Positions 24,601 to 35,907 of a stretch of DNA of 64,000 bases are shown here, piece after piece. Both the position numbers and the translations under genes were made by a program. Under the pieces are notes generated by a model. It had not been told where the DNA came from. It saw only the letters and a program-made list of their open reading frames with translations, and made no database searches. The stretch is from Argopecten irradians (taxonomy: Eukaryota; Mollusca; Bivalvia; Pectinida; Pectinidae), in assembly GCF_041381155.1 (NCBI RefSeq), contig NC_091138.1, positions 35,767,604-35,831,603 on the forward strand, read 5' to 3'. How positions within the stretch are numbered: the first letter of the stretch is position 1; every line of letters begins with the position of its first letter.

Positions 24601-27600
24601 TGAATGACACATGATACATGTATGTTATCTTGTCGTGAAACTTAGTTTTGAATCAGACAATATTGCAGATAATACATTTCTGTATTCAGGACATAATCTA
24701 ATTTGCTAAAATACCACATTTAACAAACCAATGGTGACAAGACAATGGTAACAAATGTAACTTACTGTTGTTGGGACCAGAGGAGTGGACGGTCATCACA
24801 TGGTGGACTGATGCTTGTCCAGCGGTCAGTTCTGCTTGGACAACGGTAGATTTGTCTACCTCAACAGGAATCTCTTGACCATAAAGCAGCATGGATTTTT
24901 CAGACATTGTGTTGGTGTGGTCAACTTGCCCCTAATAAGGTAATTTATATACATTATATCACCAAAAAGCATTATACATTGTAAATGCGAAATCTGCATT
25001 TTATATGTCAAATTCTGGAGAATGTCAATAATAAAAGAGGATTTGTCATTGTGATGTTAAAACAATATTAAAACTATACACTTTCAAAAAGAGCAAATTA
25101 ATGGGCAATTATGTTAAAATCATTCATATTAAAAATACCAAGGTAGTCTTGTAAAGAAAAGCAATTGGCCAATGAGACTAATTGTTAAATACAATACATG
25201 TAATACTATTGGAATGCATATTTTGTACAATGACAGTGGATGTGCCGAACACTGGATGTTCAGTGTAATATGAAAAAAATGTCAAAAGGTCACTAGTGGT
25301 CACCAAATAAATCACTGGCCTATTGCTGTGACGTCATGGTACTGTTGTAATAGTTTTGTGTGTGAAGACTAACAAGAGATCCCAGAGGGATCTTGGCGCC
25401 CACCAAAGAATGATCTACGTCTGACAATGGAAAGATGGATCTTTTCTCTGCTTTTCAAACTTTTACTACAAACTACATATAATATTTGAGAAAGATCTTT
25501 TCATTACTTACTGAGATATATCACAGTAACAAACTTCAATTATCAAAATTCAAGATGGCTACCTGTCGGCCATCTTGTTCATCAATTGGTCCCAAAATGC
25601 AATATGCACAACTAAGGTCCTAGGGGAACCTAAATATGAAATTTGAGACAGATCACTTCAGTACTCTCTGAGAAATAGCGGTAACAAACTTCTAGTATCA
25701 AAATCCAAGATGGCGGCCTGGCAGCCATCTTTTTCACCGATCAGTCTGAAAATGCAATATGCACAACTAGACCTCTAGGGGAACCTGCACATTAAATGAG
25801 AGACATGTCCCTTCATTACTTTCTGAGAAATAGCGGTAACAGATTTCAACTATCAAAATCCAATATGGCGGCCTGTCGGCCATCTTGTTCACTGATCGGT
25901 CCGAAAATGCAATATGCACAACAAGACCCCTAGGGGCACCTGTACATAAAATTTGAGACAGATTCCTTCAGTACTTTCTGAGAAATAGCGGTAACAAACT
26001 TCAATTGTCAAAATCCAAGATGGCTTCCTGTCAGGGTTCACCGATATGCACATCTAGGGACCTAGGGGAACCTGCACATGCAATTTTAGACAGATCCCTT
26101 CAGTACTTTCTGAGAAATAGCGGTAACAAACTTCAATTGTCAAAATCCAAGATGGCTGCCTTGTGGCCATCTTGTTGAATGATCGGTCCCAAAATGCAAT
26201 GTGCACAACTAGGGCCCTAGGGGAACCTGCACATGAAATACGAGACAGATCCCTTCAGTACTTTCTGAGAAATAGTGGTTACAAATTTTAACTATCAAAA
26301 TCCAAGATGGCTGCCTGGCGGCCATCTTGTTCACCGATATGCACATCTAGGGACCTAGGGGAACCTGCACATGCAATTTTAGACAGATCCCTTCAGTACT
26401 TTCTGAGAAATAGCGGTAACAAACTTCAATTGTCAAAATCCAAGATGGCGGCCTAGCGGCCATCTTGTTCACCGATCGGTCCGAAAATGCAATATACACA
26501 ACAAGGGACCTAGGGGAACCTGCATGTGAAATTTGAGACAGATCCCTTCAGTACTTTCTGAGAAATAGCGCTAACAAGAATTGTTAACGGACGGAAGGAC
26601 GGAAGGACGGATGGACGGCCGGATGGACGACGGACCACGAACGAAAGGTGATTTGAATAGCCCACCATCATCATAGCCCACCATCTGATGATGGTGGGCT
26701 AAATATCTACAGTAACCTTACATTGAGATGACTTTTGGAGGAGAATTCCACACAACCATTTTCTATGTTAGAATCTGTAAGGGCTACCCACACAGTTAGG
26801 GCATCAGGGGGATCCATACCTACAATATACCACAGTAGACGTTACACATAGCTAGATCATTGTCCTGGGAATCTCCCCAAATTATATGAGGACATCTATA
26901 TACATGGATAACTTTAGAATATGTATGTTCAAAAAGTAAAACTAAAAGCAAACTTAACTAGCGCCTATATTTATGTAGCTATCATCATAGCACTTGGGTG
27001 ACAAAGTTCTGTAATAGAACTGAAAGAAATGACTTGGGTGAAAAGTTCTGTAATAGACGGAGTAAGCAAATGGTGACAGATACTTTGGTGACAAAGTACA
27101 TACAGTAGCACTGTAACACAAAGATGAGCAGATACTTGGGTGACAAAGTTCTGTAATACGAAGCTGAGCAGATACTTGGGTGACAAAGTTCTGTAATACG
27201 AAGCTGAGCAGATACTTGGGTGACAAAGTTCTGTAACACAAAGATGAGCAGATACTTGGGTGACAAAGTTCTGTAATACGAAGCTGAGCAGATACTTGGG
27301 TGACAAAGTTCTGTTAACACGAAGCTGAGCAGATACTTGGGTGACAAAGTTCTGTTACACGAAGCTGAGCAGATACTTGGGTGACAAAGTTCTGTAACAC
27401 GAAGCTGAGCAGATACTTGGGTGACAAAGTTCTGTTACACGAAGCTGAGCAGATACTTGGGTGACAAAGTTCTGTAACACGAAGCTGAGCAGATACTTTG
27501 GTGACAAAGTTCTGTAACACGAAGCTGAGCAGATACTTGGGTGACAAAGTTCTGTAACACGAAGCTGAGCAGATACTTGGGTGACAAAGTTCTGTAATAC

Positions 27601-28702
27601 GAAGCTGAGCAGATACTTGGGTGACAAAGTTCTGTAATACGAAGCTGAGCAGATACTTGGGTGACAAAGTTCTGTAATACGAAGCTGAGCAGATACTTGG
27701 GTGACAAAGTTCTGTAACACGAAGCTGAGCAGATACTTGGGTGACAAAGTTCTGTTACACGAAGCTGAGCTGATACTTGGTTGACAAAGTTCTGTAACAC
27801 GAAGCTGAGCAGATACTTGGCTAACAAAGTTCTGCACAAAAGACAGGTTTATGATTTCTGATAGATAGCCATTGTGCCAGAAACCAATTGAGGGCAGAGG
27901 AAGATAATTCATTATGAAAGACACACATAAAGCAAATTTCTGTCAGATTAGTAAATAAAGTTACACAGAATTGTCAACAAAACATTTCACCATTGAAAGA
28001 CTTTTCAAAAATAACATTTCTTTTTCCTATAAATTAGAAAATAAAATATTCCAAACTATCTGTACAATCAGACCTCCTTACCTGAAGTTGAGGAAATCAG
28101 TGCAATCTCGAGTTAACTGTGAATTTGACTTACCAATATAAGTTGAGTCTTGGTGCCAGCCACATGACTTCCCAGTACCTGGGTCCTTAGGAAACATGTC
28201 TGTGGACCAGCAGACGATATCAGGACCTGATAACATCATGTTACATAGTTTAGAAATAAATCCATGTTTGTAGGCCAGTAATGCATGAACATAAAAGTGT
28301 GCAGTAATATTAGGTGGAAGGAATCCACAATGTGATCAAAAGCTTCCCACTTTTGTAGGAAACAAGTGTATTACAATACTACAACACTTACTCATATTGT
28401 TAATAAATGTACTGATTATGTTTTCAAACTCTCTTTATACATTATTCCATGGAATACTTACCAAGAAGCTGACAAACAAGATCGATGACCTTGGGATGGG
28501 TCACAAGGTCATATAACCATGGCAACAAAAGATGGGCTTTAAATCTATAGGATCCTGTTACTTTTCCTCCTAAACGGTTCTCATAGTCCAGAAAGCCTTT
28601 CAAACAATGGTCAGTTTCTTCTTTAGTTAGTATGTCAGATTTCAATATATAGCCATTTTGTTTGTAACTTTCTGCCAATTCTATCTTGTTCAGATTGTCC
28701 AT
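18601..28702 (-). CDS. PhyH-family Fe(II)/2-oxoglutarate dioxygenase, complete, 271 aa
   Basis: Five exons on the minus strand, in transcript order: 28702-28462, 28226-28134, 26819-26722, 24931-24766 and 18818-18601 (stop TAA at 18603-18601). All junctions are GT/AG and the phases agree, giving 271 residues. The fold signature is clear. The N-terminus has the ESYKQNGYILKSDILTKEE helix-strand start. The iron-binding HxD is in CGWHQDSTY (H105, D107). The central TVWVALTDSNIENGC leads to the distal histidine in HHVMTVHSSGPNNS (H193), and the 2OG-binding arginine lies in DRRRIGVALRY (about R203). The family hydroxylates small molecules such as phytanoyl-CoA; the substrate here is unknown. The LxYGQEIPVEVD segment resembles bacterial-type PhyH proteins more than human PHYHD1. 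The usual PGSH motif after GC is replaced by SKSH. Introns 2-4 carry large repeats. A preceding acceptor TTTTAG at 28719 suggests an upstream 5'UTR exon. Confidence 0.9.
18973..24247. repeat. Giant 17-bp minisatellite in PhyH intron 4, about 310 copies
   Basis: An almost uninterrupted head-to-tail array of ACAGGGTGACTTAACAT runs for about 5.27 kb. Common variants are CACACAGG in place of CATACAGG, GACATAAC in place of GACTTAAC, and 1-3 bp indels. Variants cluster in the 21.2-22.7 kb part, while both flanks are nearly homogeneous. It takes up most of the 5.9 kb intron between exons 4 and 5, beginning 155 bp from exon 5 and ending about 520 bp from exon 4. There are no spacers. Confidence 0.98.
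25371..26703 (+). mobile_element. Second Helentron-like family, long copy in PhyH intron 3
   Basis: The element starts AACAAGAGATCCCAGAGGGA and then TTGGCGCCCACCAAAGAATG. About eight tandem units of roughly 150 bp follow, each with TTTCTGAGAAATAGCGGTAA, a CAAGATGGC...GCCATCTTG inverted pair and CTAGGGGAACCTGCACATG. A (GGAC)n-like tract then leads to a perfect 11-bp-stem hairpin at 26675-26700 (AGCCCACCATC TGAT GATGGTGGGCT). It lies antisense to the host gene, and the hairpin ends about 20 bp from the exon 3 donor. No protein is encoded. Confidence 0.8.
26992..27834. repeat. 40-bp minisatellite in PhyH intron 2, about 21 copies
   Basis: Tandem units of 40 bp, with halves GAAGCTGAGCAGATACTTGG and GTGACAAAGTTCTGTAACAC. 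Variants at TAACAC/TAATAC/TTACAC alternate along the array, and the 26992-27120 end is more diverged. The unit length is not a multiple of three and lacks stops on the minus strand, so long artefactual open frames cross it. Confidence 0.97.
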
Positions 28703-28742
28703 TGTCAAGGTCCATTAACTAAAATGTAAAATTTGAAGTTAG

Positions 28743-29650
28743 AACAAGAGGCCCATGGGCCTTAACGGTCATTTGACTATTAGCACAATACAACATATTT
28801 GTTCAAAAATTTTAGCCTATTTGACCCCTGTGACCTTGATTGAAGATCAAGGTTATTCATTTGGTAGCCCTTCATCCCAGCATGTCACAGACCCAATATC
28901 AGGTGTCTAGGCCTCTTAATTATTCACAAGAAGTTATTTAAAGATTTTAGCCATTTTGACCCCTTTGACCTTGAGTGAAGTTTAAGGTCCTTCAATTGAA
29001 CAAACTTGGTAGCCCTTCATCCCAGCATGCTGCATGCCAATTATGACTATCCTGGGCTTTTTGGTTCTTGAGATGAAGTTGTTTAAAGATTTTAGCCTAT
29101 TTAACCCATGTAACCTTGAATGAGGGTCAATGTCCTTTATTTGAACAAACTTGGTAGCCCTTCATCCCAGCATGATGCATGCCTAATATGAGTATCCTGG
29201 GCCCTTTGGTTCTTGAGAGGAAGTCGTTTAAAAAATCTTAGAATATTTGACCACTATGACCTTGAATGAATGTCAAGGTCCTTCATTTGAACAACTTGGT
29301 AGCCATTCATCCAAGCATGCTGCAGGCCTTATATCAGTACCCTGGGCCTTCTGGTTCTTAAGGAGAAGTTGTTTAAGAATTTAAGCCTATTTGACCCTGT
29401 GACTTTGAATGAAGATCAAGGTCATTCATTGGTATTTGACCCTGTGACTTTGAATGAAGATCAAGGTCATTCATTTGAACAAACTTGATAGCCCTTCATA
29501 CCAGCATGCTACAGGCCAAATATCAGTACCTTGGGCCATTCGGTTATTGAGAAGAAGTCATATAGATGAAAACTTTACACAGGCGTACAACGAAGGACGG
29601 TGCATGATGACAATAGGTCTTCCTGATCCTTCCAGTCAGATGACCTAAAA
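28743..29650 (+). mobile_element. Pearl/Helentron-like element, copy B, just upstream of PhyH start
   Basis: Begins AACAAGAGGCCCATGGGCC, contains about five units of roughly 146 bp with TGACCTTGA/TCAAGGTCA motifs, then GACGGTGCATGATGACAATA and ends CAGTCAGATGACCTAAAA, matching copy A. The 3' hairpin is degenerate. It begins only 41 bp upstream of the PhyH initiator ATG, in antisense orientation, so it sits in the promoter, 5'UTR or first intron of that gene. Confidence 0.75.
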
Positions 29651-30732
29651 ATACTAACGTGGATAACAATGCTGCAAAAAAAAACCTAAATAAGCTAATC
29701 CCTCTCATTTTCTATTACTACAAAGACTTTATGATATTGTATAGGATTATTTCCAGGGGTTAAAACGTCTGAAGAAAATTGAACAAATCATAGTTACAAG
29801 AGTTCATACCATTTACATGTTTCTTTTTTTATTACGTCAAGGATTCAATGCCAGTGTCTGGTGAAAAATATCATTCCCACAATTTTTTTTTTAAATATTT
29901 GTGATTTTATTTGATATTTTACGTTCACATTTATTTTTGTATTTACTTCAGAAAATGATAAAATAGAGGAAACAGAACTGTTCACCTTAGATACAATACT
30001 AGAACTTGTATAATTGATCAAATGTATTACACTATATTCTCACAGTGACTAACTGAAACAGAATTCAGAAAATAATGTACAGATCAAAGTCTCCGTCATC
30101 ACTGAACTTCAAAGGCAGTGCTGTTACCTTACAAATATGTAGTTTTATGAAGTCTACATCTGTATTAAACATTACAATATTAAAAATTATATTCTACTTC
30201 AAAAAGAGAAAGCCATAAGAAGGATATGTTATGACTAGCTTTAGGTATAAATTGATTCTGACATCAGATGTTACACCTCTGTAAGGTTAATAAACAGTGA
30301 AATAAGGCGACACGTGGGGTATTAACACAAAACATCAGTCCCTATAAAAGGTTAATTAAAGTAAACTGTGTCTAATTGGTGCCATATTTACAATTAAAAA
30401 ATATGGACTTGTTGCCCTATGTAAAGAGTATTCGAATTTTACATTGTGTTTAAAACAACTTATTTTAAGCCAGTTAAAATTTAGTGATAAATCCATCACA
30501 AACAAGTTAGTGCAATAATCAATTTCACAAATACATTCACGTGTACATAGAAAAAACGTCATGTGCAATAATCTTTTAAACAAAAAGTGAATCTGTGATG
30601 AAAAGTGCAAAGACAAATACTTAGAGTAATATGTATTGTAATTTTGTACTGTATTGTTCATTAAATTGGTAGGTTTTTTTTTAAATTGTATTGATTTAGT
30701 TAAATATGATATTGAAGAACAAAAAAAAAGAA
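29651..30732. other. Intergenic, AT-rich
   Basis: No gene or structured repeat is recognised. The minus-strand open frame at 30356-30661 has no family resemblance. Confidence 0.5.
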
Positions 30733-31340
30733 AACAAGAGGCCCATGGGATTTAACGATTATTTGACTATTGGCACAATAAGACACAGTCGAAGTATACA
30801 GTAGTGGCTAACAATGAACAAAAGAAAGATCTCTTTAGTACGATAGAAGCTGTAAGTTCAATTTCAATTTCCAAATACTTCATTTACAAAAAGATGTTAA
30901 GTGTCAATAGGATTAGACATCAGGCATAGCCTATCTTAGTATTCTCCTGAAGCTGTAAGTTTCAGATATCTTTGATGACTTTATAAGTAGGTCAAGGTCA
31001 TTCATTTGAGCAAACTTGGTAGGTCCACTTCTCAGCATGCTACAGACCCAATATCAGTACCCTAGGCCTCTTTGTTACTGACAAGAAGCTGTTTTTAGAC
31101 TTAAGCCTATTTGATAAGTGTGACCATGAATGAAGGTCTAGATTATTCACTTTTACAAACTTGGTAGCCTTTCATCCCAGTATCAAGGTCAATCATTTTG
31201 ACAAATTTGGTTGCGCTTCATTCAGCAAGCTACAGGCCCAATATTAGGTATACAGGCCTCTTAGATATTAACAAGAAATTATTTAAGATTTTAGACTTTT
31301 AACTCCTGTACCCTTGACTGAAGGTCAGGGTAATTTTTTT
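30733..31340 (+). mobile_element. Degenerate pearl/Helentron-like element, copy C
   Basis: The leader AACAAGAGGCCCATGGGATT is followed by diverged core units (GTAGGTCAAGGTCATTCATT, AACTTGGTAGNNCTTCATCC). It abuts another leader at 31341, and no intact 3' hairpin is seen. Confidence 0.6.
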
Positions 31341-32113
31341 AACAAGAGGCCCATTGGCCTTAACGGTCACATGAGTTCGTTTAAAATGAAACAAAGACAT
31401 ATAAACACTAATATATGGTCCTTAAAGTCAGTCAGTGATTTTATAAATTGACATTTTAATCAATGAAGAGTACTTGCTTCTAGCAAACCCGTGAATTTTT
31501 TGAAAATTCAAGTTATTTTGACTCTGTTTGGCCCAGCCCCTCTGGTCCCCCAGGGGGTCAGCGAGGGCTGATACAGATGTTAAAATGCTATATTTCAGGC
31601 TAATAATTCTAACCAAGTTTGACTCATTTTCTATGGAAATCGAGCAAAAAATGCTCATAAATGTGTTTTCCCTGAACTAAAGTAAACTTGACTCTCTACC
31701 TAGGGGGAAACGTGAGACCCCAGGGTCACATAATTCACAATTTTTGTAAAGGACCTTAAGACCTTTCCATCTATGAAGAGTATTTGATTCTACCAGTTCC
31801 AGAATTTCAGAAGAAGATTTTTGAAGTTTTAGCTTATTTGACCCCTTTTGGCCCCACCCCTAAGGCCCCTGGGAGTCAGTCATGGAAAATTTGTTAATAG
31901 GATTAAATGGCAATTTCATAGGGATAATTCTGACAACATTTGACTCATTTTCTTTGGTAATCGAGCAAAAAATACTCATATATGTGTTTTCCCTATATGA
32001 ACTATAGTAAACTTGACTCTCTACCTAGGGGAAACGTGAGACCCCAGGGTCACATAATTCACAATTTTTGTAAAGGACCTTAAGACCTTTCAATCAATGA
32101 AAAGTATTTGATT
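31341..32113 (+). mobile_element. Third leader-bearing repeat family, truncated copy
   Basis: Opens AACAAGAGGCCCATTGGCC and TTAACGGTCACATGAGT, then carries a unit of about 325 bp partly repeated (GTCACATAATTCACAATTTT at 31724 and 32050; GACTCTCTACCTAGGGG twice). It is cut off where the 31-bp minisatellite begins. The core is unrelated to the 146-bp pearl-like core. Confidence 0.6.
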
Positions 32114-33066
32114 TGGCACGACCAGATTAGTGGTGACTAGATAGTGGCACAACCAGATTAGTGGTTACTGGATAGTGGCACAACCAGATTAGTGGTGACT
32201 GGATAGTGGCACAGCCAGATTAGTGGTGACTGGATAGTGGCACAACCAGATTAGTGGTGACTGGATAGTGGCACGACCAGATTAGTGGTGACTGGATGGT
32301 GGCACAACCAGATTAGTGGTGACTGAATGGTGGCACAACCAGATTAGTGGTGACTGGAAAGTGGCACAACCAGATTAGTGGTGACTGGATAATGGAACAA
32401 CTAGATTAATGATGATTGGATAGTGGCACAGCCAGATTAGTGGTGACTGGATAGTGGCACAGCCAGATTAGTGGTGAATGGATAGTGGCACAACCAAATT
32501 AGTGGTGACTGGATAGTGGCACAACCAGATTAGTGGTGACTGGATAGTGGCACAACCAGATTAGTGGTGACTGGATAGTGGCACAACCAGATTAGTGGTG
32601 ACTGGATGGTGGCACAACCAGATTAGTGGTGACTGGATAGTGGCACAACCAGATTAGTGGTGACTGGATAGTGGCACAACCAGATTAGTGGTGACTGGAT
32701 AATGGAACAACTAGATTAATGATGATTGGATAGTGGCACAGCCAGATTAGTGGTGACTGGATAGTGGCACAACCAGATTAGTGGTGACTGGATAGTGGCA
32801 CAACCAAATTAGTGGTGACTGGATAGTGGCACAACCAGATTAGTGGTGACTGGATGGTGGCACAACCAGATTAGTGGCGACTGGATAGTGGCACAACCAG
32901 ATCCGTGGTGACTGGATAGTTGAACAAAGATTAGTGGTGACTGGATAGTGGCACAACCAGATTAGTGGTGACTGGATAGTGAGACAACCAGATTAGTGGT
33001 GACTGGATAGTGAGACAACCAGATTAGTGGTGACTGGATAGTGGAACAACCAGATTAGTGGTAACG
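32114..33066. repeat. 31-bp minisatellite, about 31 copies
   Basis: Head-to-tail copies of a 31-bp unit containing GATAGTGGCACAACCAGATT and AGTGGTGACTG. A diverged unit (GGAACAACTAGATTAATGAT) recurs at about 32393 and 32703, so a block of roughly 310 bp has been duplicated as a higher-order repeat. Confidence 0.95.
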
Positions 33067-34683
33067 GTTTTTATTTAAAATCTTTTTATAGAGTTATTAT
33101 ATCAAAATCAAGCTGTTGTTCCTTTGTGATTTTTAAGTACTTTTTTAACTATTTTAATGTCCAGTGTATAGCAAACTGTTTTATCTAAATCTAAGACAGG
33201 GTTATTATAACTTTACTTGTTAAAATCAAATGCATCAGAAAGTAATCTAAGTTATATACTGTCAGGAAAAGTATACAAATCATGAAAATGATTAGAATGC
33301 AACTGTATATAACCATTATATATATATATATATATATTGTTGACAGGGAGCGGTACCTCCGGTTTATAGGTATTTTCCCTTGGCTAACTACTTTTTAGTG
33401 GATTCTTTTTTATATGATGATATTTCTGTATCAATACAAAGTTCAAACATTATACCATGGTTTGATATGACCAATTAATTGTACTCAAACCATCTGAAAA
33501 TTACTGAACTTTTGTAACATATCAAAGTTATATTCCTGTATTTATCTATTTAAAAGTATATCTAAAAACCTCTAAGCACATACAGAGAAACATCTGCTGA
33601 TCATAAAAATGGTGGGGTTGCCAATCTCTCTAATATCGGTATATGTTTCTGATCAAACAAACATTGTAATAAGGGAGATAACTTTCTTTAAAATAATGGT
33701 CTTCTACATTGTAAAGTTGTAACCTTCATTCAGGGATTGTTCTTGTTTCCCATTTTTATAAACTGTCAAAACAGACATTACTGAATCTGAAAATTGGGAA
33801 TTTATATTTTCAGAAAACCAATATGGTAGCCAGATTGATAAGGCTTAAATAGTGATATATCAGTATATATGAGGTAGAGAGATATGAAGTAGACAATGCA
33901 CAGACCAGTACGCATCAAACCACACACACACTAAATATAAGTATCATATCCCCCTCTTATCATATCCCCCTCTTTCTTTCACAACTCTTTGTTCTTCTTT
34001 TATTTTTTTCTCTCTCTCTCATCCCTCCCTCTCTAGAAAAAAAATATCATAAAACTTATGAAAGAAAGAATGAAGATAGAGTGAATATAGGATCTTACAT
34101 GAGTGATCATTTCATATGAGATTTTATGAAACAGGTCCAGGAAGATTTTTTTTTTTCAAGCCTTGGCAAGCAAAAAAAACCAAAAAACTTCGAGACGAGT
34201 TTCATAAAATCTCATATGAAATGAACACAAATTTATAAGATACTTTTTATCACATAACTACAAATACCTACATGACATAGAATTTCTGTCAAAACGTATT
34301 TCGAAAATCCAGCAGAGGCCACCATTTTGTCCTGCCGTTCTCGTAATCTTGTTATAATCATATTACACTAGTGACATATGCAAAAATATTGCATGGGCGA
34401 AATCACTAGATATCAGGCGGATTATGTGATAAATTTTCATATTGCACGTTCATGTGATGAATGTAAAATTGATGTATTGTTTGAAAAAAAACTTATCCTA
34501 ATGTTAAAATTATTATCTTTTTATTGCCAATTAAAGTACCAAGGTTAAATCTTTAGTATACACTCTGTACTTGTCTGTAGAGTCTGCATATTACATTTTA
34601 CAATTCACAAAATTGACTTTTTCTTGTAAACCATGGTGGTTGCAACTTTGCCAAACTTAGTTAGTAATAATTAGTAATAATAG
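33067..34683. other. Intergenic, AT-rich, with (TA)n and a foldback
   Basis: Contains a (TA)n microsatellite at about 33317-33338 and the foldback listed separately. No exon is recognised. Confidence 0.5.
34107..34224. repeat. Foldback element with perfect 26-bp inverted repeats
   Basis: The arm at 34107-34132 (TCATTTCATATGAGATTTTA plus TGAAAC) is matched exactly in inverse at 34199-34224, separated by 66 bp with T-rich and A-rich runs. It is either a MITE relic or a foldback formed by local inversion. Confidence 0.85.
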
Positions 34684-35197
34684 TGTAACGGGAATGCATA
34701 GTTTATACATAGGTATATGTTATACCTCATGTTCTGAGTTAGTCTACTTCCACTCTTGAATCATTCTGTAAGCATTATGTAATCTTATTGTTGCAGGTCA
34801 GCTCACCTTTATAACTTTCTCTCCTTTTCTAATGTAGGGTTTAGGTATATATGCAAGTGTATGGTTATTATTATAAGTTAGGTAAATTGTCCTATGGAAC
34901 CGGGTCGGGAGGGGGGGGGGTGTGGGGGTGGGGTGGCTTATTATGCACGCACCCTGTCCCAAGTATGGGAAGATTTGATAGTAACTACTGTGTAGGGCAG
35001 GTTGACTAGGTTATAGAGAATAATCTGTAGCCTTTTATATGTATTTACTTTAATGTCCACAGGGTATAATAAATATGTGTTAGTTAAAGTTTATGTGCCT
35101 TCTTGTTTTATATCATAACTGGTACGGAACCCCGAGTATCGAACCTGGGTAACTATTTATGTTCACATCTAGACAGGTGAAAACCTCGCCTGTTACA
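34684..35197 (+). mobile_element. Possible solo LTR (TG...CA ends)
   Basis: A 514-bp segment begins TGTAACGGG and ends CCTGTTACA, giving short inverted TG/CA ends. It contains a TATA-like stretch and an AATAAA followed by GT-rich sequence near 35070. No target-site duplication is seen (AATAG versus ATCCT), so this is only a suggestion. Confidence 0.25.
34902..34933 (+). other. G-rich tract with quadruplex potential
   Basis: Runs of 3, 3, 10, 5 and 4 guanines separated by 1-3 bases fit the G-quadruplex pattern. It is striking in otherwise AT-rich sequence and lies inside the possible solo LTR. Confidence 0.7.
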
Positions 35198-35812
35198 ATC
35201 CTATAGGTTGAAGATCAAAATAAACAGTTTGGCTTTTCCTAAAAATGTATCCAACACTGAAAGCACCAAATGTTGTATATGTTTAAGACAAAAAAACCAA
35301 CTTATTCACTTTTTTTCTGTGATTTTCATTGATATAATATGCAATATTTTGTAGCTGTTGTGTAAATCAAAACATCTAAGCTCCAATTATAAATAAAAAA
35401 AAATAATTTATGTACAGGAAATGTAACACATTTTTACTGTTAATTATCAGATAAATAGAAAACAAAATACAATCTAAAATATGTCATCTCAAGTCATGCT
35501 TCGAGTTTTATTGGTTTGGCTTAAAATCAAAATCTTTACAGCACACAACTTTTTAGAATTTGCATAACCTCATTACCTCAATCTTAATTTAACAGACTGA
35601 TTACCAATACCAGTAGTCTGCAGTACAGTAGATGTTGTCTGGAAAACGTGTGTAAGTTGAGAAATACCGAATGACAATCGAAGCTCAATGTTTATGAGGA
35701 GAAAACAATCATAATGACACCTAATAACAAAGTTATATACGTACCTGGTCGATATATACCTTACTTCTTTGAAGTTTATTGTAGTTGTGCTATTGTTGTT
35801 TAGTTTTCCTAA

Positions 35813-35907
35813 CACCGGAAGTCCACCAAGAGTTATCTCATAGCGTCAACATCCGGTTTCGTTCTGGGTTGGTTTACTTTTTGCACAGGATATTTTATCG
35901 AGTCAGT
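35813..35907 (+). promoter_or_regulatory. Peflin core promoter / 5'UTR with ETS-type sites
   Basis: ACCGGAAGT at 35813-35821 and an inverted AACCGGAT at 35851-35858 are ETS/GABP-like sites, typical of TATA-less housekeeping promoters. They lie 50-95 bp upstream of the peflin ATG. The motifs are seen; promoter function is inferred. Confidence 0.5.

Noticed and set aside
26954..27924. Several overlapping minus-strand open frames of 95-189 codons with a repeating TELCHPSICSAS-type protein
   Set aside because: They are produced by the 40-bp tandem repeat, which lacks stops in all three minus frames. They sit between PhyH exons 2 and 3 and have no independent support.
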